Source: JAJFFW01 sp965263375 | GTDB taxonomy: Bacteria; Pseudomonadota; Alphaproteobacteria; Caulobacterales; Parvularculaceae | Assembly (NCBI GenBank): GCA_965263375.1 | Contig: OZ253669.1 | Coordinates: forward strand, 2,852,001-2,916,000 | Direction: 5' to 3' | Length of the DNA stretch: 64,000 nt | In this document: piece by piece, positions 1 through 7,661 of the stretch | How the letters are laid out: the number at the start of each line of letters is the position of its first letter | Numbering within the stretch: the stretch's first letter is position 1 | Made by a program: the position numbers and the translations under genes | Notes under the pieces: generated by a model | What the model was told of the DNA's origin: nothing | What the model saw: the letters and a program-made list of their open reading frames with translations, nothing else | Databases searched by the model: none

Positions 1-33
1 TGGCGGCTCAAAGAGCATCAATAGCCCCCCCCT

Positions 34-1050
34 TTAGATTGGTTCGTCAGCGGCGATCATCATCGCTGTACGATCCGCCGCCATCCCCTCCTTCATCGCG
101 GCGAGCGCACGCTCAATCGCATCTGGGCCAGCGCTAGCGCCATCCGCACAAAGAACACGCCGCCAGGTTCGCGCGCCAGGCGCCCCGTGAAAAAGCCCAA
201 GCATGTGGCGGGTTGCGTGATGGGGCTTGCCCCCTTGCGCGGCGAGCTGGGCAATATAGCTGACCATCCCCAGCGCAACCTCTTCGCGTGGCAAGACCGC
301 CGCCCCATCGCCGAAAAGCTCACGATCCACCATCGACAAAATATATGGCTCCCCATATGCGGCGCGCCCCAGCATAACGCCGTCAAAAATATTCAAATGC
401 TCCTTGCACGCTTCAATTGTTGTTATGCCGCCATTTAGGACAATCGTTAAATCTGGAAAATCCCTTTTCAGCTGGGCGACAAGCGGATAGTCAAGGGGCG
501 GCACTTCCCGGTTTTCTTTCGGACTCAAACCTTGAAGCCAGGCTTTGCGCGCGTGGACAATAAAAACATCACAGCCCGCCGACGTGCTTTTTTCAACGAG
601 CGTATAAAGACTTTCCTTCGGGTCTTGGTCGTCAACCCCAATACGGCATTTAACCGTCACAGGAATATCGACAACTGCGCGCATCGCTGCAACACACTCC
701 GCCACCAGATCGGGGGTCTTCATCAAACACGCGCCAAAGGCGCCGGACTGCACCCGGTCAGAAGGACAGCCGACATTAAGGTTGACCTCATCAAACCCCG
801 CATCAGCGCCAATGCGCGCTGCCTGACGCAGCTTTTCCGGCTCAGACCCGCCAAGCTGTAGCGCTAAGGGATGTTCAACCGGATCAAAACCAATAAGACG
901 CTCCCGATCTCCATGGATCACCGCATCAGCCGTCACCATTTCTGTATAGAGCCGCGCGTGACGGCTCATCAGCCGGTGAAAATACCGACAGTGACGGTCC
1001 GTCCCGTCCATCATCGGCGCGACGCAAAACTTATACGATTGATCTTCCAC
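34..1050 (-). CDS. dusA: tRNA-dihydrouridine synthase DusA
   Basis: FMN-dependent enzyme that reduces uridine to dihydrouridine in the tRNA D-loop (U20/U20a for the DusA branch), using NADPH, in the cytoplasm. The N-terminus carries the DusA-type block APMMDGTDRHCRYFHR. The catalytic proton-donor cysteine is Cys95 in LNVGCPSDRV. Further conserved blocks are VTVKCRIGVDD and VHARKAWLQGLSPKENRE, followed by the FMN-phosphate region VLNGGI and DGVMLGRAAYG. At 338 residues it has the normal length for DusA. The DusA-specific blocks make DusB or DusC less likely. It is transcribed alone towards the left edge of the window; nothing recognisable lies in the first 33 bases. Confidence 0.95.
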   Translation of the reverse strand: MEDQSYKFCVAPMMDGTDRHCRYFHRLMSRHARLYTEMVTADAVIHGDRERLIGFDPVEHPLALQLGGSEPEKLRQAARIGADAGFDEVNLNVGCPSDRVQSGAFGACLMKTPDLVAECVAAMRAVVDIPVTVKCRIGVDDQDPKESLYTLVEKSTSAGCDVFIVHARKAWLQGLSPKENREVPPLDYPLVAQLKRDFPDLTIVLNGGITTIEACKEHLNIFDGVMLGRAAYGEPYILSMVDRELFGDGAAVLPREEVALGMVSYIAQLAAQGGKPHHATRHMLGLFHGAPGARTWRRVLCADGASAGPDAIERALAAMKEGMAADRTAMMIAADEPI

Positions 1051-1172
1051 TGGTTTTGACTATCACATTACCGCGCGTTCTAAAATGCCGTCCCCCATCA
1101 TGCCGGTTAGCCATTGGAAATTGAATCAGCGTAAAAAGCCGTTAAATCCAATTTCTGGAGGGGGGGGGATGC

Positions 1173-1994
1173 ATGTTTAAACTCCACGATGATAAAGGGC
1201 AGCTAAAATGGTCCATCGTTATCATCGGCGCTGTTGTGCTCGCCTTTTTATTATCACTATGGATCAACCCCGTTCCCTTCGCCAGGTTAAAGGCGTCTGT
1301 TCTGTTGGCAATTAGCGCGGGGATTACCACCGCTTGCCTTAACCCGCGATATATCTGCTTGCGCATTGGCGTCGTCTGCGTCAGCGGCGCCCTCATCGGA
1401 CTAGGGCTCGGCGTTACCGCAAGCTTGAACAGCGTAAATCGCAGTGGAGAGACCAACAGCATCACCCTTGTAATCGAAAGCGCCGCCGCCGATTGGGTGT
1501 ATCTTATCGTACTGATGATCGGCGCCGCGCTTGTCTTGGTCGACCGTATGGTGATCAATAAAAGCGAGACAATCAATACCAATAGCGGCGTTTTCAAAAT
1601 CGAACGCCACCGAACCGCCCTTACCGCAACCCCCGCCCCCCTTGAAACGCAGCCGAATCGCCGCCGCTTTTCCATCAAATATGATTGCCGCAACCGATCA
1701 GACGATTTCATCCACTTACAGTCTGTCTCTTTGTCAGGAACAGGGGCGCTTGACGCCAGCGCCCGCTTTAACAATGAGAGCGGCGTTTTTGTTAACCGGG
1801 ATTTACCGTCTGGTCAGTCGTCCACATTGCTTTTGACTGGCTATCTTACAACTGATCAACATAATGGTAAAAAGGTCCTGATAACTGTAACGCTTCACTT
1901 TTCTGGCGAAAATGATTTTCAGGATCACGTAAAACTGACCCTGTTGGAGCCGGAACATTTACAAACCAACAGCGCGGCGGATAAGATCGGTTAA
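1173..1994 (+). CDS. Unknown multi-pass membrane protein
   Basis: I do not recognise the family. The first about 130 of 273 residues hold four hydrophobic stretches: around WSIVIIGAVVLAFLLSLWI, ASVLLAISAGITTACL, IGVVCVSGALIGLGLGVTA and WVYLIVLMIGAALVLVDRMV. The remaining half is soluble and looks beta-rich. A strong purine-rich Shine-Dalgarno (GGAG merging into a nine-G run at 1160-1168) sits just before the ATG. A second ATG at 1169 is out of frame and stops after three codons, so 1173 is the start. The 3' end overlaps the convergent toxin gene by 36 bases. There is no neighbour that suggests a role. Confidence 0.6.
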   Translation: MFKLHDDKGQLKWSIVIIGAVVLAFLLSLWINPVPFARLKASVLLAISAGITTACLNPRYICLRIGVVCVSGALIGLGLGVTASLNSVNRSGETNSITLVIESAAADWVYLIVLMIGAALVLVDRMVINKSETINTNSGVFKIERHRTALTATPAPLETQPNRRRFSIKYDCRNRSDDFIHLQSVSLSGTGALDASARFNNESGVFVNRDLPSGQSSTLLLTGYLTTDQHNGKKVLITVTLHFSGENDFQDHVKLTLLEPEHLQTNSAADKIG

Positions 1995-2270
1995 ATCCGC
2001 TGGGGATAGTCCGTCCGCCTCATCCCTTAAAATTCTCCAGACCAGCACCAAATTTTGTGCGTCATCAATTTCATAAACGACCGTTAGCCCGCCGCCTGAT
2101 TGGGCGCGATACCACTCCGCATCTGGATCAATTTTAATCGCAAATGCCTTCGATCGCGGGTCCGCCCTTAGCTCGAGAAGACATCCGCGAAAAAGCGCTT
2201 CTTTTTGCTCATTTGATAGTCCAGGTAAAATGACTTCCGCTGATGGTTCGATCTTTACTTCGTAGACCAT
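1959..2270 (-). CDS. RelE/ParE-like toxin of a type II TA pair
   Basis: Small 103-residue protein. The stretch LTVVYEIDDAQNLVLVWRI resembles the terminal beta-strand region of RelE/ParE-fold toxins, which cut mRNA on the ribosome (RelE) or poison gyrase (ParE). Which activity applies cannot be told from the sequence. The ATG at 2270 overlaps the upstream antitoxin stop codon as TGATG; an in-frame TTG at 2273 is an alternative start. The overlap implies translational coupling, as is common in toxin-antitoxin operons. The gene converges on the unknown membrane protein and shares its last 36 bases. Family assignment rests on length, fold-like motif and context only. Confidence 0.6.
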   Translation of the reverse strand: MVYEVKIEPSAEVILPGLSNEQKEALFRGCLLELRADPRSKAFAIKIDPDAEWYRAQSGGGLTVVYEIDDAQNLVLVWRILRDEADGLSPADLTDLIRRAVGL

Positions 2271-2674
2271 CAACCAGATGCAAGACTATTAACCCCGGCG
2301 CCGTCAGGCATGTCTTCCCCCAATTCTTGTTTCCAAAGCTCTTCCAGAGTCTTGCCGGCACTCTTGCCGCCAGCCGCAGATTTCGCCTCAACCAACGCTG
2401 CGCGTGCCCGCGCATTTTCAGCCAAATGCACCAACGCGAGCGCAACTTTCGAAAATTCCATGGGCAACACCATCGCCACCGGTTTTTTATGCTCAGTAAT
2501 TACGGTTCCGGCCAAGCTGTGCTTGGCTTTTTCAATAACAATTGTCTGCTCTTCACGTAACTCTTGAAGGCCTTTGCGATCAAAAGAGGCGCTAAACGAT
2601 TGCCAAATATCTTCGACCACCGTCTCGTCGAGTCCATTTTCACCAATAGGCAGATCGGAAAAATCCCAACGCAT
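2270..2674 (-). CDS. Phd/YefM-like antitoxin
   Basis: 134-residue partner of the downstream toxin. The central part, HSLAGTVITEHKKPVAMVLP, resembles the Phd/YefM family, where the N-terminal domain binds DNA and the C-terminal tail wraps the toxin. It is longer than a typical Phd protein (about 80-90 residues), having an extra acidic N-terminus. The start at 2674 is chosen because TAGGAGG lies eight bases upstream; an earlier ATG would contain this Shine-Dalgarno inside the coding region. The operon order antitoxin then toxin with a one-base overlap is the usual one. An inverted repeat 54 bases upstream could be the autoregulatory operator. Confidence 0.6.
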   Translation of the reverse strand: MRWDFSDLPIGENGLDETVVEDIWQSFSASFDRKGLQELREEQTIVIEKAKHSLAGTVITEHKKPVAMVLPMEFSKVALALVHLAENARARAALVEAKSAAGGKSAGKTLEELWKQELGEDMPDGAGVNSLASG

Positions 2675-3009
2675 AAAATCGCCTCCTAAAACATACATCC
2701 TAAATATAAGGCTAATCCATAAGGGACTCAAGGTCCTAGGGGTCCTTGATAAACTTAATATCCTTAAGGTTTTATAGGTTTATGGAGAAATTTTGTCCAG
2801 AGCGATGCGAATACCCGCTATCTTATTGTTTTTAAAAATATTTTTCAGACACACATGGAGCGTGTAATGTGAAAAAACCCGCAAAAATCAACCATCTGCG
2901 CCCTTTGGGTTCAAATATCACCTACTTGTCGTGACTAGCATAGGGGAAATGACGTAACGAAAGGGGCTGAGTTGAAGCCTTAAAACGCCAAAGAAAGCAC
3001 ATCACAGCA
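2675..3009. promoter_or_regulatory. Intergenic region with candidate TA operator
   Basis: A 335-base gap between the antitoxin (leftward) and xdhC (rightward). It holds a six-base inverted repeat TCAAGG (2728-2733) and CCTTGA (2744-2749), with CCTAGG between the arms, in the position expected for an autoregulatory operator. A further palindrome CCTTAAGG follows at about 2762-2769. The rest is AT-rich and is likely to hold divergent promoters. I see no gene or RNA in it. Confidence 0.4.
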
Positions 3010-3960
3010 GTGCACAACACACAGTCGATCTATGAATTCCTAGCTAACCCGAACGCATCGGGGCAAAGAACTGCGCTTATCACAATAATTGGGGTAAGCG
3101 GCGCATCAAGTCGGCCGGCGGGCGCCCATATGGCGGTATCAGAAGATGGCGCTTATGCTGGCTCCCTTTCTGGCGGGTGCATCGAAGCCGCTGTCGTCGC
3201 GGAAGCACAGGATTGCATTAAAAAGAACACCATTCGTGAAGTGCGTTTCGGCGCGGGATCACCCTATCTTGATATCCGCCTGCCCTGCGGGGGCAGTCTT
3301 GACCTTCTTATCACGCCGCTTGTTGACGGGGCCTTTGCCAATGAAACCCGCCAAAGCTTAAAAGACCGCCGCCCGACTTCTGTGCGCCTGCCTCGCAAAT
3401 CGGGTGCGCCTTTGCTTTTTGATGGCGGCCAAGAAGCGCGCATTCATGTCAGCGAAACATTTGTGGAGCTGACCTATGCCCCTGCGCTACGCCTTGCGAT
3501 CTTTGGACATGGCGCCAATGTTGAAGCTTTGCACAGCATCGCGAACACATATGGCGCCGACACTGTCGTTTTCACCCCCGATGATACGATTGCTGAGCGG
3601 CTAGAGAAGAAACAAGTTTCAGTCAAGCGGTTAACATCGCCTGAGGCCGTGGTCGGAACATCGCTAGACCGATGGACTGCGGAAGTCTTTTTATTCCATG
3701 ACCATGACTGGGAGCCGGCATTGCTAATGGGGGCGCTATCTCGCGACAGCTTTTTCATCGGCGCCATGGGCAGTCGAAAAACCCACGCCAACCGTATTGA
3801 TATTTTGCAAAGCCTTGGCGCCAACAAAAATACAATAGAGCGCATCATCGCGCCGATCGGCCTTATTCCTTCCACCCGTGATCCGGAAACCTTAGCGATT
3901 TCAACGCTTGCACAAATCGTTAATGCGTATCAAACACGGTTTTTGAAGGACACCCAATAA
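3010..3960 (+). CDS. xdhC: XdhC/CoxI family protein
   Basis: Members of this family bind molybdenum cofactor and help sulfurate and insert it into xanthine dehydrogenase-type enzymes. The N-terminal domain has the conserved LSGGCIE block and the cysteine in RLPCGGSLD (Cys93). The C-terminal Rossmann domain starts at LAIFGHGANVEAL and contains the block FIGAMGSRKTHANR and the final IGLIPSTRDPETLAISTLAQI. Length, 316 residues, is normal. The start is a GTG at 3010 without a clear Shine-Dalgarno. No xdhA, xdhB or other molybdoenzyme gene lies in the window, so its client enzyme is unknown. Confidence 0.85.
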   Translation: MHNTQSIYEFLANPNASGQRTALITIIGVSGASSRPAGAHMAVSEDGAYAGSLSGGCIEAAVVAEAQDCIKKNTIREVRFGAGSPYLDIRLPCGGSLDLLITPLVDGAFANETRQSLKDRRPTSVRLPRKSGAPLLFDGGQEARIHVSETFVELTYAPALRLAIFGHGANVEALHSIANTYGADTVVFTPDDTIAERLEKKQVSVKRLTSPEAVVGTSLDRWTAEVFLFHDHDWEPALLMGALSRDSFFIGAMGSRKTHANRIDILQSLGANKNTIERIIAPIGLIPSTRDPETLAISTLAQIVNAYQTRFLKDTQ

Positions 3961-3983
3961 GAAAGATCGAACCGAACGCACGA

Positions 3984-4613
3984 TTAAAGTTTATCGCTGT
4001 CTACGGACCATCTGCACGACAATTCAAGCCCATTACCAACAGGCAGCAACATCGATTGCAGATCTTTCTTTTCACGCACCAACGCGCGATATTGACGAAC
4101 CTCCTCGCGTGCAGATTTTGGATGGATCATATTGTCAGCCGCAATGACAGCCTCTTGCGATAATTTAGGATAGAACGCCTTAAAACAAGGCGCATAAAGA
4201 TCTTTCCAGATATCAACCAACACAAAGTCGATATCGGCTTCAATCTCGCCAATCAGCGCGATCGCATCGCCGCATTGAAATTCCACAAACTCCAACAACT
4301 CAGCTTCATGCAATTTCTCACGAGCATAAGCCTGTTTGCGCTCATCAAGGTCCATCGTGATAACGCGCCCGCCCGTGCGCCGCGCCGCATCAGCAAGGAA
4401 CAATGTGGAATAGCCATAGCTGGTGCCCAACTCAACGATTATTTGAGCGTCGCCAGCAACAATAAGGGAATGGAGAAAAACACCGGCCTTCTGGCCAATC
4501 GGCAACAAAAACGCGTCGCGATTTTCTTCGGTAATCGCCGACAGGTCTTCACTAGAACGGCGCTTTTCATATTCATCAAAAACTTTTTGGGCTTGCGGCG
4601 TGAACATTACCAC
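3984..4613 (-). CDS. Class I SAM-dependent O-methyltransferase
   Basis: A 209-residue Rossmann-fold methyltransferase. Motif I is VELGTSYGYSTLFLADAA, followed by the acidic ribose-binding strand VITMDLDERK and the strand DFVLVDIWKD, as in the catechol O-methyltransferase-like family (Methyltransf_3/24). The N-terminal segment with KAGVFLHSLI resembles the 'G(x)xL..L' start of those enzymes. The substrate cannot be told. It converges with xdhC across a 23-base gap and is divergent from the MBOAT gene, so no operon partner helps. Confidence 0.75.
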   Translation of the reverse strand: MVMFTPQAQKVFDEYEKRRSSEDLSAITEENRDAFLLPIGQKAGVFLHSLIVAGDAQIIVELGTSYGYSTLFLADAARRTGGRVITMDLDERKQAYAREKLHEAELLEFVEFQCGDAIALIGEIEADIDFVLVDIWKDLYAPCFKAFYPKLSQEAVIAADNMIHPKSAREEVRQYRALVREKKDLQSMLLPVGNGLELSCRWSVDSDKL

Positions 4614-4798
4614 TCTCTTTCATATCTGTGATTGGACATCAAGCAAAGGTCGCGACGAAACCTGCATCGCCCCGCCAATCGCCCACCCGGCCATCTGTTA
4701 TTTTAGACGATTTAGGTGAGGGGCAAGTCATCAAAAATGCCCATGACGCAGAAGATGCTTTAGTCTATAAACAACCTTCAAAAGACTCAACGGGCCTC

Positions 4799-6229
4799 AT
4801 GACCTTTAGCTCCATTCCGTTCTTGTTCTATTTCTTTCCTTTATTCTTAGCGGCCTATTTCGCCAGCCCCAAAGGCAATACGGGCCGTAATTTGGCTTTA
4901 CTGGGAGCAAGTTTGATCTTTTATGCTTGGGGCGAACCATTTTATATTTTTCTTCTACTCGCCTCGATTGCGATCAATCATGGAATTGGCGTCACGGTCG
5001 CAAAGACAAGCAGCCGCCAATGGCTGTTTCTTGGCGTGGGCGTTAATCTACTCATCTTAGGCGTGGCTAAATATGCGGGCTTTGCTCTAAGCGGCGTCGG
5101 GGCGGCGTTGTCGATCTTTGGCCTGCCGGCGCCGAGCGTCCCTGACATCACCCTTCCTCTTGGAATTTCATTTTACACATTCCAAGCAATTAGTTTTTTG
5201 ATTGACCAATATCGTAAAGATGCGCCGCCGCCACAGCGCTTTACCGATACAGCGCTTTACATCGCAATGTTCCCACAATTGATTGCCGGACCGATCGTAC
5301 GCTACAAAACGATCGCCGATGAAATTCAAAATCGCACCCATAGCCTTGAGAAGTTTTCCGCCGGCGCGCGAGTCTTTGTCTTAGGCCTGGCGCAAAAAAC
5401 CCTATTAGCTAATATATTTGCCGAAACCGCCGACGCGGCTTTTACCCAAGCAGGCGCGAGCGCGCTTAGTGCGGGCGCAGCATGGGCGGGCCTTGGCGCT
5501 TATAGCTTCCAAATCTATTTCGACTTTGCCGGTTATTCGAATATGGCGATCGGCATGGGGCTGATGATGGGATTTCATTTGCCTCGAAATTTCAATTTTC
5601 CGTATGCCAGCCTTTCCATCACAGAGTTTTGGCGGCGCTGGCATATGACGCTTTCCAATTGGTTCCGCGATTATCTATACATTCCCCTCGGCGGCAATCG
5701 CGGCGGCGCCCTTAAAACATATCGAAACCTATGGATTGTCTTTATCCTGTGCGGGCTTTGGCATGGCGCCGCCATCGCTTTTGTGTTTTGGGGCGCCTAT
5801 CATGGCGCTTTGCTGGTAATTGAACGACAGTTCTTAGCGAACTGGTTGGAAAAGACACCTATTTTACTGCGGCGCGTTTATTTATTATTGGCCGCGGCCA
5901 TCGGTTGGGTTCCATTCCGCACCGAAGACATGGGCGAAGCCTTACAATATTATGCTGCAATGGCGGGTCTGAATGACACGCCGAGCCATAACCTTAGCGA
6001 TATCGCTCTGGAGGGGATGAGCTGGGTATTTCTGATCGGCGCGATAGCCGCTTTATGGCCCGCCTTTTCGCCGATCCATGCGTGGTTGCAAAATCATACA
6101 CAGCGCCATCAGCCCCTAAGGTGGGCCAGCGCCGGGGCAACGGAAATTGCGCTTGGCGCGCTGCTGATCATCGCGGCCTCAAGCCTGGCCGCGGGCGCAT
6201 ATAACCCATTTATATATTTCCGATTTTAA
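4799..6229 (+). CDS. MBOAT family O-acyltransferase (AlgI-like)
   Basis: Polytopic inner-membrane acyltransferase that passes acetyl groups from the cytoplasm to a periplasmic partner for polysaccharide O-acetylation. The family blocks are all present: SFYTFQAISFLIDQYR, FPQLIAGPIVRY, FWRRWHMTLSNWFRDYLYIP and the catalytic histidine in GLWHGAAIAFVFWG (His322). The 476-residue length from the ATG at 4799 matches AlgI. The open frame continues upstream to 4628, but that extension is hydrophilic and unlike the family start, whereas MTFSSIPFLFYFFPLF is typical. The next gene starts 13 bases after the stop and encodes the expected SGNH partner, so the two probably form an operon. Confidence 0.9.
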   Translation: MTFSSIPFLFYFFPLFLAAYFASPKGNTGRNLALLGASLIFYAWGEPFYIFLLLASIAINHGIGVTVAKTSSRQWLFLGVGVNLLILGVAKYAGFALSGVGAALSIFGLPAPSVPDITLPLGISFYTFQAISFLIDQYRKDAPPPQRFTDTALYIAMFPQLIAGPIVRYKTIADEIQNRTHSLEKFSAGARVFVLGLAQKTLLANIFAETADAAFTQAGASALSAGAAWAGLGAYSFQIYFDFAGYSNMAIGMGLMMGFHLPRNFNFPYASLSITEFWRRWHMTLSNWFRDYLYIPLGGNRGGALKTYRNLWIVFILCGLWHGAAIAFVFWGAYHGALLVIERQFLANWLEKTPILLRRVYLLLAAAIGWVPFRTEDMGEALQYYAAMAGLNDTPSHNLSDIALEGMSWVFLIGAIAALWPAFSPIHAWLQNHTQRHQPLRWASAGATEIALGALLIIAASSLAAGAYNPFIYFRF

Positions 6230-6242
6230 AAATCTGTACACA

Positions 6243-7421
6243 ATGCAAATAAGAAACCCCTTATCAAATCTTATTGAACGGCGCGCGCACCTTACGAGTA
6301 TTGTGTTCCTCGTCATTATCATAGCGCCAATGGCCACGCATTTTTTATTTGGCGAAAAAGATAAAGTCAGCCAGAATGAACGGCGCGCGCTAGCCAGCGC
6401 TCCGGCCCTCTCGCAAGCTTTAACCGACTGGCCAGGCTATACAAAAGCGTTAAATGCTTGGATGAATGACCGCTTTGGCTTTCGCCGCGACTTAATCCTT
6501 TTGCATCATAAATTGCGCAGAGAGCTAGATCTTGAAGAAAAACGCAACGCCTTGCGCGGGATAAACGGATGGCTTTTCACAACAGTCAACAAAGCCATGG
6601 CCATGCATCAAGGCCTGGCGCCTTTTGGTCCTGGTGAAGCTGAAGCCTGGCTGGACGGCGCTGTGAAGATAAAAAAAGCGGCTGAGGAAAAAGGCGCTAA
6701 ATTTTTCATCCTGATCCCCCCTAATAAGATAAGCGTCTATCCCGAAAATCTGCCCGGCCACCCTATTCGCGTTGCAGGCATGAGCCGGATCAACGAGCTG
6801 CAAGCTCATGCGTCTTCAAAAGGCGTCACCATCATCAATCCGCTAACTAAGCTTTTAGAGCACAAACAAAACGCTGCGCTTTATTATAAAACCGACACCC
6901 ATTGGACTGCGTATGGCGCATTTGTTGGTTATCAAAACCTTATGCAATCAATTACAGCCGCAGGCATAAATACGCCCGTCGTTTCACAAGCTCAATTGAA
7001 AGAAATTCCTAATAGTCAACATACTGGCGATATATTCGGCCTTCTTGGGGAGGAAAACCCAATACCCGAAACTATTTCAAGATATAGGCTTAACGCGCCC
7101 TCGCCGACGACATCCGTCACCGAACACTCCGAATTTGATTTCAATGCGTTTAAAGCAAAAACTTGGACGACAAAGCTTGAAACAAGTGAGGGAACAGACA
7201 CGCGCCCCAATCTGCTTGTTATTGGAGACTCTTTTTTCAACGCCCTAGCGCCATATCTTCGCGAATCATTCAGCACTGTGACTTATGTTCATCATCGCAC
7301 CGGTCGCCCGCCTTTAAGCGCATTGGACCTTAACGACTATGATGTTGTTGTTCTCGAAAGCGTTGAACGGATGCTATCCTATCCAATGGAGCCGCAAGAA
7401 ACCTTAGAAGACGAGCAGTAA
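6243..7421 (+). CDS. AlgX/AlgJ-like SGNH O-acetyltransferase
   Basis: Periplasmic, membrane-anchored enzyme that takes acetyl groups relayed by the MBOAT protein and transfers them to a polysaccharide. One N-terminal anchor, LTSIVFLVIIIAPMATHFLF, is followed by a soluble SGNH-like domain. The Asp-His pair is in DTHWTAYG (Asp218, His220) and the nucleophile serine is in IGDSFF (Ser330), although the order in the chain is that of the AlgJ/AlgX family and not of typical SGNH hydrolases. Length is 392 residues. It follows the MBOAT gene by 13 bases. No alginate or other polymerase gene is nearby, so the polymer is unknown. Confidence 0.85.
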   Translation: MQIRNPLSNLIERRAHLTSIVFLVIIIAPMATHFLFGEKDKVSQNERRALASAPALSQALTDWPGYTKALNAWMNDRFGFRRDLILLHHKLRRELDLEEKRNALRGINGWLFTTVNKAMAMHQGLAPFGPGEAEAWLDGAVKIKKAAEEKGAKFFILIPPNKISVYPENLPGHPIRVAGMSRINELQAHASSKGVTIINPLTKLLEHKQNAALYYKTDTHWTAYGAFVGYQNLMQSITAAGINTPVVSQAQLKEIPNSQHTGDIFGLLGEENPIPETISRYRLNAPSPTTSVTEHSEFDFNAFKAKTWTTKLETSEGTDTRPNLLVIGDSFFNALAPYLRESFSTVTYVHHRTGRPPLSALDLNDYDVVVLESVERMLSYPMEPQETLEDEQ

Positions 7422-7427
7422 GACGCT

Positions 7428-7661
7428 TTACTCCCTCGCCTCAGTTTCTAACGCTAGCGCATGCAGCTCGCCGCCCATTTTGCCCTTAAGCGCACGATAG
7501 ACAAGCTGGTGCTGTTGCACACGGGTTTTGCCGTTAAATGCTTCAGAGATGATATGCGCACGGTAGTGATCACCATCGCCAGCAAGATCCTCGATTTGCA
7601 CTTCTGCATCTGGCATCGCTTCTAAGATCATGGATTTAATATCGTCAGCAGCCATCGGCAT
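7428..7661 (-). other. BolA-like domain with possible internal start
   Basis: This is the 3' part of the purL reading frame, 77 codons, encoding the BolA-like unit. BolA/IbaG proteins pair with monothiol glutaredoxins around a Fe-S cluster. The codon at 7661 is ATG, a second ATG follows two codons later, and the sequence ACGGAG lies nine bases upstream of the first. That is a plausible ribosome binding site, so a free BolA protein may be made in addition to the fusion. This is inference from spacing alone. Confidence 0.55.
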
